The position numbers were made by a program, and so were the translations under genes. Shown piece by piece: positions 58,186-64,000 of a stretch of 64,000 nucleotides of DNA (positions are counted from its first letter, which is position 1; each line of letters begins with the position of its first letter). The stretch lies in contig JANTQF010000138.1 of assembly GCA_032988165.1 (NCBI GenBank), positions 1-64,000 on the forward strand, written 5' to 3'. Under the pieces are notes generated by a model that searched no databases, was not told the DNA's origin, and worked only from the letters and a program-made list of their open reading frames with translations. The stretch comes from Emmonsiellopsis sp. PD_33. Taxonomy: Eukaryota > Ascomycota > Eurotiomycetes > Onygenales > Ajellomycetaceae.

Positions 58186-60149
58186 ATGCTGTTTCGCTCG
58201 TCGCTGCTGTTCGGCGCTTTTGCAATCGGCTGCAATGCCTTTGCCAGCTCCTCCTTCTTGTCTACTCTACCCAAAAACTCCCGACAACTTTTTGTCGAGT
58301 CTATGGACTGGTTGGACACGAAATATGACCCAGAAGCCGGGTATCTCTATGATTTGACTGCGGCGGCAGCTTTGCGGCACGACACCAGAAGCTCTTCTTG
58401 GTATGCAGTCGGTTTGCTCGCGCGAAACGAAAGGGATGATGCTTCGGAGGCGATGAAAATTATCCGGAATGTCATTGGAGGTCAATTCAAGGATCCAGCC
58501 AAGCAATGGTGTGTTTTTAACCCCTTTTGCTAGTTATATCGTAATTAGTGGTTTCTCACGTTTGAAATGCAGGTACGGTACCTATCAAAAGCATCCAGAG
58601 GAGCCACCAGTTGGAAGCCCTTACTATCCTCCGAAGATCTATAACACATGGGATCCGAACTGGCGAGGATTTGTCACCACCGCATTCATTATTGGCCTGG
58701 AGGAGTTCGGTCATCTTATTACTCCAGAGGTCACTGACCTGATTCATCAATCGATATATAACGCTACTGTTGGAGACACGTACCGAGTTGGTGGAGTTGA
58801 CGATGACAATCTCTACCCTTCTTACAGCAATCCTGTATATATGACTCCTCTATATTTCTCTTTTCTTTGGTAAATGACATGCTAACTCACCACGATGGCT
58901 ACAGGCTCTTATGCGTGCATTTGCCTCGGCATGGACGGGCAAGCTATTTGACGACAAGAATATGACGAACGCTGGCGAAGCTTATGCTAAAGAGATAATT
59001 GATCTCTTTGACCGTGCAAACACGCTATCGGAATTTAACAGCGGCACCTATACTGGGGTCTCCATCATCGCGTTAACTACATGGGCCAAGTACGCCCCCA
59101 AGTCTTCCGTTATGAAGAAAAAGGGCGTGCAGATGCTGCAAGAAACATGGAAGACCGTGGGTGAATTATACCACCCGCAGATGAGAAACCTAGCTGGCCC
59201 ATGGGACAGGGGTTATGGATTTGATATGAACAAATATTTTAGCATTATTGCCGCCCACATATGGACTCTCATTGGAAAGTCCGAAGCCCCAGTTGTTGAG
59301 AAAGTATGCAAGCCCCTCGTTCTCCCCTCATTTCACTCGCAGCTAATATACAGCATTAAAAGGTCCCAATGATGTCCCACAGCGCCGATTTTGCCATTTC
59401 TCCCCTCGTGGCAATCCTTTCCCCGTTCCACGACAAATTAGTTCCAAAACGAACCATCCAATCCCTCAAGAAGTTCAAGGGACAACACACCGTCAACACG
59501 TCCGCATATTCGATCCCTTACGACTCCTATCCGCGGAAAATCACCGCTTGGCTGGATGAGAACATCAGCATTGGCGCAGAAAGTTTTAATGAAAGCGTCA
59601 TTGGCGGCCCTGCTGTCAACCCTTCCCAGTTCAACCCGGCAGTGATTCAATGGAATACCGGAGAGGAAGTCGGATATATCACGGTACGTCATATCTACGC
59701 TGTCAAATTATTAGCAATCGCCGTCTTGTCTACCCAGCTACTAAACCTCGTGTGCTTTTTTGCGTAGCTCCATGCAACCGAGGCAGGCATTGACGCCGTA
59801 GCCCGGCCAGGCTCGCTAAACATCACCTACCCGCTCGGGGATTCCTCTTCCACATTCCAGCTGCTTGTATCGCCTTTCCGTAGCAAAACTGAAGTATCCA
59901 CTTGGGATGACATTCAAGGGTTAAGCGTGAAGGTTTCCGGGACAGTGGATCAGAACTATACTTTATCTTATAGTTTCACGGGTGGTGCGATCAAGTAAGT
60001 CAAATGTTGCCATATTGTTGCAGAGCCGTGCTCTTTGTCTAACCGTGGATTCTCGGAACAGTGATTTTACATTCTGGAATTTTACCTACGCCATGCCTGC
60101 GGGGAGCACTGATGTGCCTAATCTTTTACTTGAGGTTGAACTTTCCTGA
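58186..60149 (+). CDS. Secreted protein of a fungal family resembling linalool dehydratase/isomerase-like proteins
   Basis: Six exons, 58186-58508, 58573-58834, 58905-59303, 59363-59683, 59768-59994 and 60062-60149, give 539 aa. Residues 1-19 (MLFRSSLLFGAFAIGCNAFA) are a signal peptide, so the protein is secreted or vacuolar, with several N-glycosylation sequons (NMT, NIT, NYT, NFT). Conserved blocks are SSWYAVGLLARNERDDASEA, NTWDPNWRGFVTTAFIIGLE, RVGGVDDDNLYPSYSNP, EFNSGTYTGVSIIALTTWAK and AGPWDRGYGFDMNKYFSIIA, with helix-rich character suggesting an alpha/alpha barrel, then a beta-rich C-terminal part. I recognise this as a widespread ascomycete family. The linalool dehydratase/isomerase-like label is from memory and uncertain. 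Substrate unknown. Complete, all catalytically plausible Asp/His/Trp blocks present. Convergent with the MFS gene. Confidence 0.75.
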
Positions 60150-60340
60150 TGACCTTTTCTTTGGTCATGATTTATGTCAATAAAATTAATACTCTCTTCT
60201 GATTTATATAACATAGCTATAACGTGATCATAGGGAATGTGCCCCTGTCTTGCTATTTAAGTTATCAATAGATCAGCTTTTGTAAAAGCAACGAAAATAC
60301 ACAGAATATCCACATCTCCTAGAACCGTTTACCGCCCTCT
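60150..60340. other. Short spacer between convergent genes
   Basis: 191 bases, AT-rich, holding the two 3' UTRs. An AATAAA-like signal (CAATAAAATTAAT) lies near 60,179. Confidence 0.5.
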
Positions 60341-61990
60341 TCAATGTCCCCCAAATCCACCACTGGATTCAACGTACTCCCAGTACTTATCCTTCGAGAA
60401 CAACCGCAACCTCTTGCCGAAATACATCATGGGCAAAAACGTCGCCGTAACAACTAGAGCGATCATACCCGCCGTGATAAAGCAATCCCGCAGCCCCTGA
60501 TGCTCGACCCAAGGCGTAATCCCATAACTAAACGCAAAGCCCAGCGTGTTCCGAACAATAATCACAGAAACCATAGATTCACCACATAGTTCCTTGAAAC
60601 TGTCGACAGCATAGGAGATTGCAAAGGTGGCTCCACCCACGAAACCAAAGGCTATCATGCCCATTCCGAACATCAATCCAATCCAATGAATGCCGTAAGC
60701 GGCGCCAACACCCCAAAGAATTAGACCACCCGTGCACATGGTTCCCGTAATGGCAAGTAGCCAAAGGCGCTGTTCGGGCTCCCTGACCCCCTTATTCCGG
60801 CGGGCCATGTAGATGGCAAATCTGTCGGCCACGCGTCCGGTAAAAAGGCCGCCGACGATGGCTCCAATGAGCGGTGCGACATAGGCTGTCCCGACAAGGC
60901 CGGTAGACCAGTTATATGGGGCGGTGGAGAGAACAGGGGATGCCGTGCCGTTCATCACGTTGTACCAGGAAAGGTGGATTCCGTAGAGAAATCCAGCCCA
61001 GCTAATGCATGGGAAGTGCCAAATGATCAAAAGTGGCCGGTACATCATTTTGAACATCTCCGTGTTGGTTGGGCGGCCGGGTTTCGAAACGAAAAGGGAT
61101 AGCTTTTGGCGGTAGGTGCGGGGAGGAGGGAAGGGTGATTGTCTGAAGGAGTTATCCGGAGATGAGGTTTTCTCAGACGCAGACGTCTTGTCGCCGATGT
61201 GCGTATCTGGAGAATTGCCGGCTGGGGAATAAACATCATGCCCCATTTCCTGTCCCTCAACTGTAGCGCGGAAATAAAGTGTTTCTTCCATGAAGAAATA
61301 ACAATACACAGCAGCAGCAGCTGAGATGATACCTCCAAAGTACATAGTCCACCGCCAACCAAATGCATTACTAAACCACCCCGCGATGACTGGTGCGAGG
61401 AAATTGGAGCCAGTCAAGAAAACCACATATACTGCCATCCATGTACCACGTTCATGAGCGAAGAAGATATCTGGGATAGAAACTTCTGGCAAGGATTCGA
61501 TTGGGGAAGCAACACATCCGAGGATAATTCGATGAGCAAACCACTCCCCCGAACTCTTTGAATAACCTGTCCATACCATGCAGGGCACACAAAGCAAGAG
61601 AGACAAAATGTAGACGCCACGTCGTCCGTAGGTGATTGCAATTGGCTGCCAAATCAAGCACGCCCATCCCAGAAACAGGAACATAAGACCCGTCCCAGTA
61701 ACTAAGTCTGCCGTCGAGATGCCAGTATCACGGGTGATATCTGCGAGGACACTGTATTGCAGCGTCGTGGGGATGCCGACCGCAAGTGTATAGACGTAAA
61801 CCACGCTTAAGTGAAACAGTTTTCGCTTCCTACTCCAGTTCAAGGGATCCTCTGGGTCCGCGCTGGGTTGGGGGACGAGGACAATGTCTTTCTGATCTTC
61901 CGCATGTTGGTCTTGGGCGGCTTGTCCTACCACGTCAACCAAATAGACTGTGCCGGGAACAAGGTCTCGAAGGGCTGTATTGGATGCCAT
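60341..61990 (-). CDS. Major facilitator superfamily transporter (fungal DHA1/HOL1-like)
   Basis: Intronless, 549 aa, about twelve membrane helices, plasma-membrane H+-coupled transporter. The pre-TM1 motif DPEDPLNWSRKRKLFHL is typical of fungal DHA1-type and HOL1-like transporters. GRRGVYILS after TM3 corresponds to the MFS loop 2-3 motif, and the region TGSNFLAPVIAGWFSNAFGWRWTMYF covers TM5-TM6 (antiporter-like PVIAG motif). A cytoplasmic loop of roughly 80 residues (about 245-325), Ser/Pro/Lys-rich, separates the two halves. PLIGAIVGGLFTGRVADRFA begins the second half. Substrate (drug, polyamine, ion or metabolite) cannot be told. The neighbouring secreted-protein gene does not clarify it. 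ATG at 61990 is clear. Confidence 0.9.
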   Translation of the reverse strand: MASNTALRDLVPGTVYLVDVVGQAAQDQHAEDQKDIVLVPQPSADPEDPLNWSRKRKLFHLSVVYVYTLAVGIPTTLQYSVLADITRDTGISTADLVTGTGLMFLFLGWACLIWQPIAITYGRRGVYILSLLLCVPCMVWTGYSKSSGEWFAHRIILGCVASPIESLPEVSIPDIFFAHERGTWMAVYVVFLTGSNFLAPVIAGWFSNAFGWRWTMYFGGIISAAAAVYCYFFMEETLYFRATVEGQEMGHDVYSPAGNSPDTHIGDKTSASEKTSSPDNSFRQSPFPPPRTYRQKLSLFVSKPGRPTNTEMFKMMYRPLLIIWHFPCISWAGFLYGIHLSWYNVMNGTASPVLSTAPYNWSTGLVGTAYVAPLIGAIVGGLFTGRVADRFAIYMARRNKGVREPEQRLWLLAITGTMCTGGLILWGVGAAYGIHWIGLMFGMGMIAFGFVGGATFAISYAVDSFKELCGESMVSVIIVRNTLGFAFSYGITPWVEHQGLRDCFITAGMIALVVTATFLPMMYFGKRLRLFSKDKYWEYVESSGGFGGH

Positions 61991-63811
61991 GGTATCGATT
62001 CCTCGTCGAGACTAATAAATCGAGAGAAAGCCCGTGGGTTGGGCCAGTAGAGCTAGTGACAGGCAAAGACACAGAATAGAATCGGAGGCATCTTCGCGGT
62101 TTTGTTTCGCAATCATAAGCTAGGAATGGTGCTGATCCATTCCTCTGGTCAACTCGCGTAGCTCGCGGGCTTGCAACATGACGTTGCTTCAACGCTAAAA
62201 TCCATAGCACCGGTTAGTGGAATGATCTGGCCAGTCAATTGATATCATGATTGCAGTGTCGATTGCTCCAACGCCAGCTTGGAGAGTTATTAGTCTGGAG
62301 AGTTAGTCTGGAGAGTTAGCCGAAGAAGACTGGAACTTGATATCTTGTTTTTGGAAGTTGGGGAAATTAGGGCTGGTTATCAAAGCTAGCCCTAATCGGG
62401 TCTAGTGTAGTTCGGCCTCCATACTCATGTTTCCTTTGGAGGGTTAAATCGGTTCATGATCCAGTATTTTATGTTGTCATATTCCTTTACATCTGGTGCG
62501 GTAATGATCCCGGAGAATGTTGGCAGTTCGAGATGTGTGAGACTTTGCCGCGCTCGATGTCTGCATACAACATCCGGATACATACCCCCCACTCTTCAAA
62601 AAGTAGGGGCTAGCTTCAAGTTCTTCTCCACAACCAGATAAGCTAGCAAGGCATAGATATCCTCGGGAAACCTTACTCCCGTTGACAGCTTGCCGTTTGC
62701 CAGACATGATAGGCACCTTTCTGGCTTTGTTTGCTTCGCCCTTCCAGTGGCGTCCGAGATATGGGAATTACGACCTCTTTAAATCTTCAAAGACACACAG
62801 AATCGTCGCTCCTTGTTGAGGCCTCGTTCCATGTCAAAACATTAGTAGTTATCGTCCCGACGTCCCTCCGTCTCGCCAAACTGTCACTTCTCCACAGCTG
62901 CATCGGGTGATGCTACCCCATACAAACCACGCCACAGGCTTATCTCCAAGTTTTGGGCTGTTATTATTGTGGAGCGGACGGAATACATCCCAAAGTCTGT
63001 CTCCATGGCACTGTCAATACCGGAGCGGAGTCATAAATGTTGTCTCGCGAGTCGTTCGCGATAGATATCGGTTTGTTGAAGTGTATCAATTGATCACAAA
63101 AGTCCCAATAATCATGCTTTGTGGACTTGCCAAACCATCGCTTCATCCCATGTTGATACGGATACTCACTGGCAGACTGCGGATAATTCCATCGTTCGTT
63201 TCGGGCCCTATTCGTCTACCGAAATAACAGGATTCGGCTATCCCGGTCAAAAACACCCTCTTCCTTTTTCGGCTATCGTCCCAGACCCCTCACTTTTCCA
63301 ATGCCGGCAATATCTCGGTAGTATTAGCATGAAGCCATCGGCTACATAGTAGTTCATCCCCATAGTCAGCAATTCGTCCTCGTAATTCTATTGGGATTTG
63401 GAGAAACCTGCAATTTCTTATGGCCATTTCCAGCCTGGGCTACTATTCGGGTGTTGTCTGATGGTCAAATCAAGACGATACCTTGAAATATGCGTCGATG
63501 AAAGTACCTCACTATCAAAAGTTGTCAGTATATCCTGGACCAAGAGTGTTTCCTGTGCCAGGTATGGTACTCACTCCACAATGACTCCCATTAACGCCTC
63601 CAAAAAACAGGGTGATAATCTGGTTTTCTTCCAAATATAAACCCAACTGTGTCCGCGTCCCCCAAAGACCACTGAGCCGCTCTAAGTGCAGTTAGTTCAC
63701 CAGCGCCCTGGTGCCCAGCAACATTACCTTCTCGTCAATTGGCGGAAGGGGAGGATGAATAGAACTCTCTCTTGTGAAAATACATACCTGTCGTAGATCG
63801 GGTGATGGGCC
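61991..63811. other. 1.8 kb without a confirmed gene
   Basis: Left part is the MFS promoter. GGAGAGTTAGTCTGGAGAGT is a short tandem repeat at about 62,281-62,317 (TCTGGAGAGTTA repeated). On the minus strand 62,960-63,780 some phrases look protein-like (for example MTPLNY-type and FGGRGHSW-type fragments), but frames break often. It could be decayed coding DNA or non-coding. Confidence 0.4.
62281..62319. repeat. Short GGAGAGTTAGTCT tandem repeat
   Basis: About three copies of a 13-14 base unit (TTGGAGAGTTATTAGTC, TGGAGAGTTAGTC, TGGAGAGTTAGCC) upstream of the MFS gene. Confidence 0.6.
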
Positions 63812-64000
63812 CTACGGCTGCGCATTCCAAGATCCGCGCATGAGCAATGGGCCGAGCTGGATCCCATCGATCGTGTCCATATCGCCGTCGAAAGTTCCTA
63901 TATATCAGGGACTCTAGGTATTAACGGAGCTCATAGATTGAACGAACTGCGGATGCCTCGCCTACTCACGTTTTGGATCATAGGTTCCACCCGAGAACTA
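63812..64000 (-). CDS. 3' end of an unidentified gene running off the right edge (partial)
   Basis: The minus strand reads FSGGTYDPK from the window edge, then a consensus donor GTGAGT, a 72-bp intron (63,969-63,898) ending TATAG, and a second exon, 63,897-63,812, RTFDGDMDTIDGIQLGPLLM then RGSWNAQP and a TAG stop. Phase is kept across the intron. The tail is protein-like, but I do not recognise the family. Only about 39 residues are inside the window, so this is tentative. The rest should lie beyond 64,000. Confidence 0.35.

Noticed and set aside
1..64000. tRNA, rRNA or other structured RNA genes
   Set aside because: I looked for tRNA B-box-like and rRNA-like sequences and recognised none; a covariance-model scan would be decisive.

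Overview
The window looks like nuclear DNA of a filamentous ascomycete. Genes have short GT-AG introns (51-139 bp). Gene-rich DNA of ordinary composition is interrupted by about 22 kb of very AT-rich, repeat-derived DNA. That layout, a decayed Ty3/gypsy chromovirus and near-total loss of CpG in the repeats fit the Onygenales (Blastomyces/Emmonsia/Histoplasma type genomes are known for AT-rich isochores full of gypsy relics). The assignment to that order is inference.

Left arm (1-12,150): an SRPK-like protein kinase (+), a DCAF7/WDR68-type WD40 protein with a long disordered N-terminus (-), a phosphopantetheine adenylyltransferase for CoA synthesis (+, divergent from the WD40 gene), about 2.5 kb without a convincing gene, and an F-box-like protein with an acidic tail (+).

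Central isochore (about 12,150-34,515): no intact gene. Reading by eye I found no CpG dinucleotide between 12,152 and 34,515, while CpA and TpG remain common. It holds an almost complete but stop-riddled chromovirus on the minus strand (about 17,390-23,850), an opposite-strand integrase fragment (24,130-24,800), an unidentified decayed reading frame (14,830-17,240, -), a decayed transposase-like reading frame (28,280-30,540, +), and tandem-repeat clusters at 12.4-12.9 kb and 31.5-34.3 kb.

Right arm (34,640-64,000): a Zn2Cys6 transcription factor (-), COX10 haem O synthase (-) divergent from an MPDU1-like PQ-loop protein (+), mediator subunit MED8 (-) divergent from an F-box/ankyrin protein (+), a secreted-type single-pass membrane protein (-), a second single-pass membrane protein (-), a WW-domain protein with a glycine zipper (-), a PD-(D/E)XK nuclease-like plus kinase-like fusion (-), a secreted protein resembling the fungal linalool dehydratase/isomerase-like family (+), an MFS transporter (-), and the 3' end of an unidentified gene at the right edge (-).

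The genes do not form an obvious biosynthetic cluster. Most are housekeeping or regulatory functions. The accessory-looking parts are the isochore, the kinase-like genes, the F-box/ankyrin gene and the 55-60 kb region. Exon joins were worked out by hand from splice sites and reading phase, and every multi-exon model given closes in frame except the partial gene at the right edge.
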